Below, one piece after another: positions 18,001 to 26,800 of a DNA stretch of 64,000 nucleotides (the stretch's first letter is position 1; each line of letters begins with the position of its first letter). The stretch lies in the NCBI GenBank assembly GCA_028279215.1, contig JANQOF010000067.1:41552-105551 (forward strand), in the 5' to 3' direction. Under the pieces are notes generated by a model. It saw nothing but the letters and a program-made list of their open reading frames with translations, ran no database searches and was not told where the DNA came from. The stretch is from Pirellulales bacterium. GTDB lineage: Bacteria > Planctomycetota > Planctomycetia > Pirellulales > Lacipirellulaceae. The position numbers and the translations under genes are program-made.

Positions 18001-19036
18001 CATACCCGGTGCCCCCTAGATAGCTACTCCAGATGTGGTTTCCATCGGCGTCGAGCTTGACGACGATTGCATCCCAGCTTCCGTTGTAGCTTGTATCTCC
18101 GCCACCAGACACCCATCCGGGCGATCCTGAATCGCCAGACACTAGCACGCTGCCATCATTAGCGATTGCGAGACCATGGGCGCTATCAGAACCCCCTGCA
18201 CCCAGGTACGTGCTCCACGAAAGATCGGGATCAATGACCAGTTCAAGCGTTGGATCGTAGCTCCCGGTAATTTCGAACGTGTAGGTGTCGGCATCCAGCA
18301 GCTTGAACTCGCCAGCCACTTCGATCTGCTCACCATCCACCATTTGGTAGATGTAAGGTGCGTCGTCAACAAGTGTCCCAAGCTCGGTCTCTACACGCAG
18401 TTGACCTTCGTCGTCGATCCAAAGTTCGCCGATACCGTCGTAGCTGATCTCGATTTGCTCGTAGTTGGCGCCAGGAGCGACATAGAACTCATACTTCAGG
18501 CTGCTGCGCTTGCCAAAAGTGTGCAGATCGATGCCCTCGTACAGATCCTCGTAGGCCACCGTCTTGTAGCCCTGCACGCCCGACCGCCAGTCGGTTTGAT
18601 CGCCCACAAAGTAGTTAAACCGCGATTCTCCCGCATCGAGGCCGAGGGGGCTTGCTTTATTGGCTCCGTCGAAGGACACGGAGAACTGCGTCGAACGGAT
18701 AGCTAGGCTGCCAGGTTCGTCCAACTGATCGCCCGAACCAATGTCACTCTCTTGTTGCGTCAGCAAGAACGAAAGTCCGTCGTCCGTGAACGCGATATTC
18801 ACGCCTGTACCTTGAAACCCGTAGCGTACCGCCTCGTCTTCCCATTGGCCTTGGTTTTCTACGAACAGGGCGGTGGAGGTGTGAAACAACTCGATGCCGG
18901 CGCTTCCACCTGCACCATCGAGCATTTGCCGTTGTTCCAGCGACTCAAATCGCGCGCGGGATCCTCTTTTTGCCACGCTTGTGGACCGGCGGCTGCGGCG
19001 GGAGTTGGTTGCTTTGCGCTTCCAAGTAAAAAACAT
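15095..19036 (-). CDS. Giant secreted protein: LEPR-like N-terminus, seven-bladed propeller (SBBP), CSLREA/beta-helix repeats
   Basis: A 1313-residue protein. Residues 15-40 are Arg/Ser-rich and end in RFESLEQRQMLDG, a variant of the LEPR-XLL N-terminus found on large planctomycete surface proteins. Residues about 50-265 resemble the domain that precedes SBBP repeats (ENQGQWEDEAVRYGF, YFVGDQTDWRSGV, YEGIDLH). From about 273 to 700 there are seven repeats, each starting WS(S/T)Y(L/I/F)G and containing GGWDTSYGG and DGFVxKLDADG, enough for one seven-bladed beta-propeller. Then three modules begin with CSLREA-like motifs (SLRAAVQEANAL, SMREAVQAANST, TLREAVLAANAS). The first two contain near-identical right-handed beta-helix segments (GGHSKTGGAIVV); the third is short. 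Probably exported surface or matrix protein; ligand unknown. It sits convergently inside the flagellar cluster, on the opposite strand. Confidence 0.85.
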   Translation of the reverse strand: MFFTWKRKATNSRRSRRSTSVAKRGSRARFESLEQRQMLDGAGGSAGIELFHTSTALFVENQGQWEDEAVRYGFQGTGVNIAFTDDGLSFLLTQQESDIGSGDQLDEPGSLAIRSTQFSVSFDGANKASPLGLDAGESRFNYFVGDQTDWRSGVQGYKTVAYEDLYEGIDLHTFGKRSSLKYEFYVAPGANYEQIEISYDGIGELWIDDEGQLRVETELGTLVDDAPYIYQMVDGEQIEVAGEFKLLDADTYTFEITGSYDPTLELVIDPDLSWSTYLGAGGSDSAHGLAIANDGSVLVSGDSGSPGWVSGGGDTSYNGSWDAIVVKLDADGNHIWSSYLGGTGYDQSGHLTVDEFGNVVVVGGTESSGWISGGWDTTYGGSRDGFVAQLDADGNHVWSSYLGSTGFDYASGVASDAFGNVVVTGTTPSSGWVSGGEDTSHNGGNDGFVAYFTVAGTHVWSTYIGGSNDDFGAGIGFDPDTNILIGGTTGSAGWVAGGWDTSFGGGGGTDGFVLKLDADGNTTWSTYFGGYGGSDGSEDIVTDEAGNVYVVGNASSSGWASGGWDTSYGGAGDGYILKLNADGSHAWSSYFGGSGLESGRAIAVAPSGSIYVSGYTQSSGWIVGGWDTTYDASADAFVIRFEPDGSHTWSSYIGDVGLQWGDGIAVDADSRVTLVGETDSSLNFITGGWDTSFGGGRDGFVVRIDDFFVVNTTSDTPDANPGDGVAEDASGNVSLRAAVQEANALGVPTRIVVPAGVYSLTRTGAEAANASYNDLDVTDSITIEGAGAGLTVIDSSGLATGGVGWHDQTFHVLGELNLSGVTITGGHSKTGGAIVVNNGDLIVTDSAFVDNESDGAGGAIRISGSTGYAQIERSVFEGNTAGTGGGAIYAGDQSTATVEIGSSVFANNTAGTAFANVRVEPDASSSKNLGNNVVDSDQQQWIGGVLTYFFSTATGDHIGAVDHVVTTIDDEIDASNDAYAFSMREAVQAANSTNDTIFVPAWRYELDRTGTESSNAAYNDLDITGNVSIVGVGAGLTVIDASALASSDGVGWHDQAFHITGDLDLSRVTITGGHSKTGGAIVVAGGDLNATDSAFVDNESDGAGGAIRISGSTGYARIERSVFEGNKAATAGGAIYAGDQDTATVEIGSSVFANNTAGTAFHSVRVEPLAASSTNLGDNLVDSDQQQWIGGVLKYFFETSQGDYIGSAGYVVTSVADGIRAQNDTYSMTLREAVLAANASSGSDEVWLAPWLYLLTVEGSSEQYAATGDLDVRENMTTRTADDATVDASLISDAAFEEIGATHTLDTDLIVVN

Positions 19037-19778
19037 GGCGCCCCTCAGGTGTAGTTAGACGGCGATTAGCCGGCACTTTGATTCAAAAACGCGGCTTAAT
19101 AATTTTACATGAACCGTAGACAGTGCTTCGAGCCACTAAATTAATTCTCGAGTCAATGCGATGTCAACGGTTGGATTCCAGTTTTCGCTGGATTAATGAA
19201 GAAGCGGCGGTGTTTTCAACCATTCTGTGCGATTGGCACGCTTCTAGTACACAGACCAATTCGCTACGACTTCACAACGACTACTAGAAAAACACCATTT
19301 GCTCATCACCGCCGCTGGCGCCTTGGGGCAATTAGGGCGTGCGGGTAAAGTGGCGCTTGATGGATGGCAGTTGTATTCGAGGTGCCTGCCGATCCGGCGA
19401 CTGGCCTGTGCTTGTTTCTACACTCTCTCGTCTGTACAACACGCTCGCGGTTGAAGGCTCCCCATCCCCGGTCGGAAGATCTGAAGTATGACGTCCGACT
19501 TGGGGGGAGTGATAATTCGCGCGCCGCAAGCTTGTCGCACGGCTCCAAACCATGGGTAGTCGCAGCAACTGCCAAGTGGAAGGCGCCCCACTTATCACCT
19601 GCTTCCTCATCCCTGCCGCTAGCAGCCCCGGTGCTATCACCGCATAGTCTACCTAGGTCTACCTGCAACGGTTTTTGTGATTGATCCTCCTACGCTGGCC
19701 GATGGAACAGTCAGGCGGGCGGAGCTGCGCCGTTGTATCTTCATTGCTGCCACCCGCACAACGCGCTTGGAGTAGGCT
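19037..19778. other. Long intergenic region between the giant surface protein gene and fliW
   Basis: These 742 bases separate divergent genes and probably hold both promoters. The first 250 bases are clearly more A/T-rich than the surroundings. An imperfect inverted repeat (19458-19476 against 19494-19509, CTCCCC...GGGGGAG arms) could form a hairpin. The ORFs here overlap one another on both strands and have protein-unlike, Arg/Ser/Pro-rich composition, so no gene is called. Confidence 0.5.
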
Positions 19779-20216
19779 ATGTACGCGATGACCACCCGTT
19801 TTGGTAACGTGCCGATCGAAGCATCGGACGTGCTTCGTTTCGAGCAAGGACTCATCGGCATGGAGATGTGCCGCGAATGGGTACTGCTGGCCGACAACGC
19901 TCACAGCGGATTGGCATGGCTTCAGTCGCTAGAGCGACCCGAGGTTGCCTTGGCGGTCGTGAGTCCCCGCCGTTTCGTGAGCGACTACCAAGTTCGCGTC
20001 AGCAGTCGCGATTTGGCTCCCCTTGGCGAGTCGGCGGCCAAGTCGTTGCAAGTGCTCACCATTCTAAACCGTCACGAAGACACGCTAACGCTAAATCTGA
20101 AGGCGCCGATTGTGGTGAATCTGACTACGAATCGGGGACGACAGGTCGTGGCGAAGAACGACCACGAAGTGCAATTCGTGCTCGGCGCGACGATTCCGAT
20201 GCGAAGGTCGGCTTAG
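19779..20216 (+). CDS. fliW: Flagellar assembly factor FliW
   Basis: A 145-residue protein with the FliW landmarks: an early FGNVPIEASDVLRFEQGLIGMEMCREWVLL, then SLERPEVALAVVSPRRF, LTILNRHEDTLTLNLKAPIVVNLTTNRGRQVV. FliW binds CsrA and flagellin alternately; free flagellin titrates FliW away from CsrA, so CsrA then represses flagellin translation. Both partners, csrA and fliC, are the next two genes, which fits this homeostatic loop. The start is ATG 19779 or 19788. Confidence 0.93.
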   Translation: MYAMTTRFGNVPIEASDVLRFEQGLIGMEMCREWVLLADNAHSGLAWLQSLERPEVALAVVSPRRFVSDYQVRVSSRDLAPLGESAAKSLQVLTILNRHEDTLTLNLKAPIVVNLTTNRGRQVVAKNDHEVQFVLGATIPMRRSA

Positions 20217-20507
20217 CCGAAAGCCTGTCGCGCAGCGATCACTTGGGACTGCGACCAACTGCTACCGGCGTCCAGAACGCCACCGCAGGCATAATCCCTA
20301 CCTCTCTAGGGTTACTTCAGATCGGAGCGGTCGTATTCCGAAGAACGGTGACAGGTAGAGAGTCGCGCCCGTACTACGGACTCGAAGCAGTTCATAGCGT
20401 GGCTCGTCGATGTCGATTCGCGGCGTCCCCAATCCACCGAAATTGCAGCCAGGAAACGATCGGTGCTCCCTGCGTAGGCAGGTCGGCAACCGCTGAAGGA
20501 GCGACCC

Positions 20508-20726
20508 ATGCTGGTCCTATCGCGACAGCGCGACGAAAGCATCATTATCGGCGACAATGTAGTCGTGACCATTGTCGACGTGCGTGGCGATAAGGTGCGA
20601 TTGGGCATCGAGGCCCCGATCGAGATACCCGTGCACCGCCAGGAGGTGTACGAGGCCATTCAGCGCGAAAACCGCAAGGCAGCGCAAATCACGCCCGAAG
20701 ACGCCCAGCAGCTTCCGAACGAATAA
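20508..20726 (+). CDS. csrA: Carbon storage regulator CsrA (translational repressor)
   Basis: A 72-residue RNA-binding protein with the classic start MLVLSRQRDESIIIGDNVVV and the RLGIEAPIEIPVHRQEVYEAI core. CsrA dimers bind GGA motifs in mRNA leaders and block ribosome access. It lies 291 bases downstream of fliW on the same strand and 594 bases upstream of the flagellin start, whose leader carries two GGA motifs. Length is slightly above the family minimum (about 60) because of an acidic tail. Confidence 0.97.
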   Translation: MLVLSRQRDESIIIGDNVVVTIVDVRGDKVRLGIEAPIEIPVHRQEVYEAIQRENRKAAQITPEDAQQLPNE

Positions 20727-21320
20727 CCGTAGTTTGAAGTTCTCTAAGCGGCGGGATGCCGCCAATGGTGAGGCGACGCCGGCGATCAACGTTCAGGCTT
20801 CTGCAGTCGGGTCGTCTTTTTCTCCGCCACTTGAGAACTGACCGCTGACGCAGCGACGCTCCGAAGTGCGCGCCAACGGACTCTCGCCGGAGCCGCGCGT
20901 TGGGTGGGAACCCTCTCGCCCACGGTTAGGGTGTTTCAATGAGCCGGTCAGAGGAACTTGGCAAAACTGACGGGTCGTAGTGCTTGATCCGATTGCGCTG
21001 CCGGCGTGCTGCCTGAAAGCACAAAATCAGGGTTCTGCCGTAAAGCACCTATTTTCTCAGGTCGATACGTCTGTGTAGATGGCGGGGCCGTTGCGTAACA
21101 TCGCATTACCGATGCGCGTGGCAGCCCGCAGGTGGTGACTGATTTTTGGAAAAGTCTCCACACGCGCCAAAACTACAACCTACTGTTGCTCAGCACGCCA
21201 GCTTTGGCGCCCGCGTGCAACGTGACTGTTAGAGACAGGCCGGGGTCGTTCGCTCCCCATCCAACCGTCCAGTCCGGAAAAACTTCGGAACACTTTTTGT
21301 TTGTTTAAGGGGTGTGTGCA
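20727..21320 (+). promoter_or_regulatory. csrA-fliC intergenic region, probable flagellin promoter and structured leader
   Basis: About 590 bases without a credible ORF. Two adjacent inverted repeats occur: CCAACG/CGTTGG at 20873-20903 and GTGGG/CCCAC at 20904-20923. Close to the flagellin start are GGA triplets at 21276-21278 and 21287-21289, in the arms of a possible TCCG/CGGA hairpin, then the ribosome-binding site AAGGGG at 21307-21312. GGA motifs near a ribosome-binding site are what CsrA recognises. No convincing sigma-28 or sigma-54 promoter was found by eye. Confidence 0.45.
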
Positions 21321-23516
21321 ATGACTCGAATTAACACCAATGTGAGCTCGCTGGTCGGCCGCAACAACCTGAACCGGGCCAACGCGAGCTTGTCGCAGTC
21401 TCTTACTCGCTTGAGTACTGGTTTGCGAATCAACACTGGTAGAGATGATCCGGCCGGTTTGATTGCTAGTGAGAATCTGCGAAGCGACATCACGTCGATT
21501 CGTCGTGCGATCAGCAACACCGATCGTGCGAACCAAGTAATCGCCACCGCCGATAGTGCATTGGGTCAGGTTTCGTCGCTGTTGAACGACATTCGCGGCT
21601 TGGTAACCGAGTCGGCGAATGCTGGTGCACTTTCCGACGAGCAGATCGCCGCTAACCAGTTGCAGGTCGACTCGTCGCTCGAGGCGCTGAACCGTATCGC
21701 CCAAACGACCACGTTCCAAGGTCGTCGACTGCTCGACGGCAGTTTGGACTTTGTTACCTCGGCCAGCACGAACTTCACGAACCTATCCAATCTACAGATT
21801 GACCAAGCCAACCTTGGTGCTACCGGTTCGGTCAGCGTCGACATTGACATTACAACTGCGGCGACACAGGCCCTGGTGGACATTGAGAGCATCCCAGGTG
21901 GGGCAGTTGCAGCAGTGACGGCCTCGGACGGAACGCTCGCTTTCCAGACCTCTGAAGTGAACGCCACGGGAACGGTTACATTTGGAACCACGACGACCGT
22001 ATCGTTCGACATCACGGCTGTATCAGGTCAGGCCGCCGCTGGTGCGACCGGCGCGTTGAACAGTGGTGTTGATGTGATCTTCACCGATAACAACGACGAT
22101 TCTGGCGCGGTCAACTCGGTCACCTACGACAGCGTTAACAATACCTTGACGATCGATGCCGACTTCAATAGTGCGGCAGCCGGCAACCCCGGTGTCACTG
22201 GCTCCGCGATCGCGGCCGCCATTGATGCGGAGGGAACGTTCGTCACCAGCAACGCGAGCGCCGGTATTGGCAACAATCTGGTTGCTGCCGACGCAACCAC
22301 CTACTCCGATGTGACGACCGGCGGTACAGATGCGGTCGACGCAACGATCACCATCAACCCCACTGCGAGCGGCGCGTCGTTCAACCGCACGATTACGTTC
22401 GCCGACAACGGTGCAGCGAGCAGCGGAATTGCGGTTACGGACGATGGCAGTACCTTGGCCATCGTCGTCGAGGCGGGTATCGACATCGACCTGTCGACCT
22501 TGGCGACCGATATCGAAACCGCGCTTGATGCGAACGATGACTTCAATGTATCGTTGACCAACACAACGGGTGACGGACAGTTCAACTCGTCTGAAGACAC
22601 CGATCCGACCCTCACCAACGTCGGTGCAACAACCGCCGGTGCCGATTCCATTGGGGCCGGGCTCACCGACGCGGTCGTTTTCGAGCTCTCGGGAGCCGAT
22701 GGCTCGGAAGTATTAAGCTTTGGTATCGGAACAACGATCGACGAGTTGGTTGCTGGCATTAATCTGGTGAGCGACGCCACAGGTGTTCAGGCCGCGGCCA
22801 ATGGCACGACGACCGACACGCTGGACCTGCAATCAACTTCCTACGGGTCGAGTGCCTTCGTCGACATCAAGATCATCAGCGAAGGCACGGGCACGACACC
22901 TGCTGGTACGTTCACCACAGCCGTCGGGCAAGGCGAACGAAACGAGGGTGCCGACATCGTTGCTTCGGTGAGCGGCGTGGTCGCCACGGCCGATGGCAAC
23001 GATCTTTCGATCAACACCGCCACTTTGGACCTTTCGGCTACCGTGACCGCCGGGTTCACCGGGACAGCCAGCTTCACCATCACTGGTGGTGGTGCACTGT
23101 TCCAACTCGGCCCCGACGTGGTTTCGAACCAGCAAGCCCGACTGGGTATCGGCAGCGTGAACACCGCCCGCCTGGGTGGCGTGAACGGCAAGCTGTTCCA
23201 ACTTGGTTCTGGTGGCACCGCCGACCTTGCGTCCGACACCACCACGGCTGCTCGCATCGTTGAAGAAGCGATCGATCAGGTCACCTCGCTTCGCGGTCGA
23301 CTGGGTGCGTTCCAGCGAACGACGCTGGAGACGAACAAGGGTGCCTTGAACGACACGCTGACGAACCTGACCGAAGCCGAGAGCTCGATCCGCGATGCGG
23401 ACTTCGCCGCCGAGACGGCTGCTCTGACTCGGGCGCAGATTCTGGTTCAGTCGGGTACGCGAGTTCTGGCTATTGCTAACCAAAACCCGCAAAACGCGTT
23501 AGCCCTATTGGGATAA
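21321..23516 (+). CDS. fliC: Flagellin, long form with expanded central domain
   Basis: A 731-residue filament protein. Residues 1-150 (TRINTNVSSLVGRNNLNRANASLSQSLTRLSTGLRIN, DDPAGLIASENL) are the conserved D0/D1 N-terminus, and the last 120 residues (RLGAFQRTTLETNKGALNDTLTNLTEAESSIRDADFAAETAALTRAQILVQSG...NALALLG) are the C-terminal half. The roughly 450 residues between are Thr/Ala/Asp-rich beta-type sequence without lysine, the surface-exposed variable domain. Enterobacterial flagellin is about 500 residues, so this is a large one. ATG 21321 follows AAGGGG. A strong terminator lies 30 bases after the stop. Confidence 0.96.
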   Translation: MTRINTNVSSLVGRNNLNRANASLSQSLTRLSTGLRINTGRDDPAGLIASENLRSDITSIRRAISNTDRANQVIATADSALGQVSSLLNDIRGLVTESANAGALSDEQIAANQLQVDSSLEALNRIAQTTTFQGRRLLDGSLDFVTSASTNFTNLSNLQIDQANLGATGSVSVDIDITTAATQALVDIESIPGGAVAAVTASDGTLAFQTSEVNATGTVTFGTTTTVSFDITAVSGQAAAGATGALNSGVDVIFTDNNDDSGAVNSVTYDSVNNTLTIDADFNSAAAGNPGVTGSAIAAAIDAEGTFVTSNASAGIGNNLVAADATTYSDVTTGGTDAVDATITINPTASGASFNRTITFADNGAASSGIAVTDDGSTLAIVVEAGIDIDLSTLATDIETALDANDDFNVSLTNTTGDGQFNSSEDTDPTLTNVGATTAGADSIGAGLTDAVVFELSGADGSEVLSFGIGTTIDELVAGINLVSDATGVQAAANGTTTDTLDLQSTSYGSSAFVDIKIISEGTGTTPAGTFTTAVGQGERNEGADIVASVSGVVATADGNDLSINTATLDLSATVTAGFTGTASFTITGGGALFQLGPDVVSNQQARLGIGSVNTARLGGVNGKLFQLGSGGTADLASDTTTAARIVEEAIDQVTSLRGRLGAFQRTTLETNKGALNDTLTNLTEAESSIRDADFAAETAALTRAQILVQSGTRVLAIANQNPQNALALLG

Positions 23517-23546
23517 TCCGCTAGCGGCAACTGATAACCTGCGAAC

Positions 23547-23587
23547 GCCGGCCTCGATTCTTGCTGAATCGAGGCCGGCTTTGTTTT
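23547..23587 (+). terminator. Rho-independent terminator of fliC
   Basis: A perfect 14-bp stem, GCCGGCCTCGATTC (23547-23560) and GAATCGAGGCCGGC (23566-23579), with a five-base loop, then TTTGTTTT. It is placed to end the flagellin transcript, so fliD is expected to have its own promoter in the following 230 bases. Confidence 0.93.
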
Positions 23588-23638
23588 GACGCGAGCGTTT
23601 GCTAGTGCTTCACTTCGTGGCGCGGCTAGTGGGGAGAG

Positions 23639-23660
23639 CGCTTCGCTATGCGGCGCGGCT
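23639..23660 (-). repeat. Third copy of the 22-bp dispersed repeat
   Basis: The minus strand reads AGCCGCGCCGCATAGCGAAG then CG, two differences from 220-241. A shorter related copy (TAGCCGCGCCACGAAGTG on the minus strand) lies at 23611-23628. The rest of the 301-base gap between fliC and fliD holds only the terminator. Confidence 0.5.
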
Positions 23661-23817
23661 GATACTATATCTCACGCTACCAGCTTACCTGGTCGATATA
23701 TTCGATAGGGTTGCGCGCCGCACACGTTGCTAGCAGTATGCACCCTCGTAACCTACACTTCGGCGGCGGCTTGTTGGATTACGAGCGCCGTAATACGGTC
23801 GATCGACGCGAATTGCC

Positions 23818-26800
23818 ATGGGACAGCTCCAGTCTAGCGTGGGTTTGATTACCGGTATCCCCATTCAGGATACCGTCGATCAGCTAATGGCCATCGCGGC
23901 CATCCCCCGCAACACGCTTCAAGCCCGGACCGATGCGATCACCGCCGAGCGCACCGCCCTCGATCAGGTGGCGTCGCTACTACTTGGCTTTCGGTTCTCC
24001 GCTACCAGGCTCAGTTCTACGAGCCTCTACACATCGACCAGAGCAACCTCGAGCGACGCGTCGCTGCTGTCGGTCACCGCCAAGACCGACCCGCCGCCAC
24101 AGCCCGGCACCTACACGTTTACCCCGCTGCAAACGGCCACCACGCACCAAGCAGTGAGTTCAAGTTTCACCGATGTGCCCGGCCAACTTGCGAGCGGAAC
24201 GTTTCGCATCGGCGTTGGCGGACATGTCGACCGCGGTGTTCGGCTTGCCGAGCTCAATTCGGGAGAAGGCGTTGCCGCTGGGCTCATTCGCGTCACCGAC
24301 CGCAGCGGAGCTTCGGCCGAGATTGACCTGAGGACGGCCGTTTCGATCGATGACGTCCTGGAGGCGATCAACTCCAGCGGCGAAATCGACGTCACCGCCT
24401 CGGTCGCAGGCGACGCGATCCAACTGACCGACAACAGTGGTGGCTCCCAGAATCTGCGCGTCAAAGAGGTCGGCCTTGGAACAACGGCCGCCGCGCTGGG
24501 CCTATCGGGCATCAACGCCGCGAGCGACGAAGCTACCGGTAGCGACATCTTTAGCCTTCACTCGGGCACGCTGCTAAGCTCGCTCAACGATGGCACCGGA
24601 GTGCAAGTTCACAGTGTTGGCGACGCCCTCACTGTAACGCTCGCCGACGAATCCGAATTGACGATCGACGTTAGCGATACGAAGACGCTCGGCGCGATTG
24701 TCGACGCCATTAACGTCGCCGACGGGGCGAAGCTCAAGGCGAGCATCGCCGCCGATGGCAACCGGCTGGAGCTCAAGGATCTGACGAGCGGTGCGGGCGC
24801 TTTTGAAGCGACTAGCACGGGGACGATTGCTGAAGATCTGGGTCTGACCGAGACTGCAAGTGTCGGTGTGATTACCGGCGCGCGGCTGGTTCCCGGCCTG
24901 CGCGACACGCTCGTCGGCTCGCTAAACGGCGGACAAGGCTACAGCGAGCTCACCAGTTTCGATATCGTCGATCGCCTCGGAAACCCTGCGGTGAACGTCG
25001 ACCTCTCGTCCGTCGAGACGCTTGGCGACGTTGTCGAAGCCATCAATTCGTCGAGCGCCCTGGTGACTGCCGCGATCAATTCGTCGCGAAACGGAATCAC
25101 TATCACCGACACGTCGGGCGGAACGGGCAACCTTACCATTTCCAGTGCCGACTCGACTGCCGCGAACCTGGGCGTCGAAATCGACGACGCGGTGTCGTCA
25201 GTAAACACCGGCAGCCTCAACCGGCAAACGGTCAGCGAGTCGACCCTTCTGACCGACTTCAGTGGCGGCAAAGGGGTGAGCTTGGGCGACTTTCGCATCA
25301 CCGACTCGTCTGGCGCTGAAGCGGCGGTGAGCTTGAACGACTCGGGCGCCGAGGCCGAGACCGTTGGCGACGTGATCGACGCCATCAACGCCCTGTCGAT
25401 CGAGGTCGAGGCCCGCATCAACGATACGGGCGACGGCATTCTGATCACCGACCTCGCCGGCGACGCAGGAACCCTCACCATCGCCGACGTCGGTAGCGGC
25501 AACTCAGCGGCCGACCTGCGAATCGCCACGGCGTCGACCGCGACCAACGGCAGCGACCAGCAGATTATCGACGGCCGCACGAGTCTTGAGATCGACTTGA
25601 GCGCCTTGGAGCTTCCCGATAGCATCTCGCTCGGTTCGCTAAACAACGGTAACGGGATCACGCTTGGCACTTTTGAGATTACCGACAGTTCGGGAGCGAA
25701 GTCCTTCTTCGTCCAGCTAGACCGCCCCGGCGACGAGGCGTTCACCGTGCAAGATGTGATCGACAAGATCAACGCCGCCGCAACTACCGAGGGAGCAAGC
25801 GTCGAGGCGGCATTGAACTCGGCTGGCAATGGTATTCAACTGACAGACACGGCCGGCGGTGACGAGACGCTAACGGTGCGCGATCTGGGTACCGGTACTG
25901 CCGCCGCCGAGTTGCTCCTCACCGGCGAGGCTACCACGAATACGTTCACTGGCTCGCAAACGATCAATGGATCGGGCCTGTTTGCTCCGCAGGACGATGA
26001 GAAGAACGCGCTCGATCTGCTGGTCGACCAGATCAACGAATTCGACGGAGGGTTTGTCGCCAGCACGTTCTTCGACGGTACGGGCTATCGGCTGTCGATC
26101 ACGTCCGAAAACACCGGCGCTGCGCAAGAGTTGCTGATCGACGCCGCATCGACCGGCTTTTCGATTCAGGAAGCCACGCGGCCTCGCGACGCGGTCCTGC
26201 AGTTTGGCAACTCGGCGACCGGCGGGCTGGTGGTCACGTCGACGGACAACGAATTCGATAACGTCGTGCAAGGCCTGACGGTCACGGTGAACAAGGCTTC
26301 AGACGATCCAGTTACGGTGGAAGTCACAACCGACACCGACAAGCTGGCCGGCGCGGTTGAGGACTTCGTCGATTCGTTCAATTCGCTACGTTCGACGATC
26401 GACCAAGTCACGATATTCGACGCCGAGTCGGCCACCACGGGAATTCTCTTCGGCCGCAATGAAGTACTACGCGTCGAGTCCGATCTGGCTCGCGTGCTTA
26501 CCGGCGCGTTCGGCGGCAGCGCCGAGTTTCGGTCGCTCGAGACACTCGGAATCAGCCTCAACGAAGACGGACAACTCGAACTGGATAACGCGAAGCTCAC
26601 CGAGGCATTCGAGCGGAATCCAGGCGACGTCGAGCGGTTCTTCACGGTCGACGGGTCGGGCGCGATCGATCGACTCACCGCGGTGATCGATCAGTTGGCC
26701 GGCGACGAGAACGCCCTGTTGTCACGTCGCAACGAGGCACTGAGCAACACGATCGACATCAACGCAGCCCGTATCGAGTCGATGAACGGATTTCTGGAGC

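Noticed and set aside
19306..19684. Three overlapping ORFs of about 100-120 residues on both strands
   Set aside because: Composition is Arg/Ser/Pro-rich, no ribosome-binding site or homologous motif; mutually exclusive frames.
20727..21320. Sigma-28 or sigma-54 promoter for flagellin
   Set aside because: No stretch has the expected spacing between TAAA and GCCGAT, or between GG and GC at -24/-12.
24939..25829. 296-residue minus-strand ORF
   Set aside because: Antisense to fliD; Ser/Val/Pro repeats mirror the IN modules of fliD.
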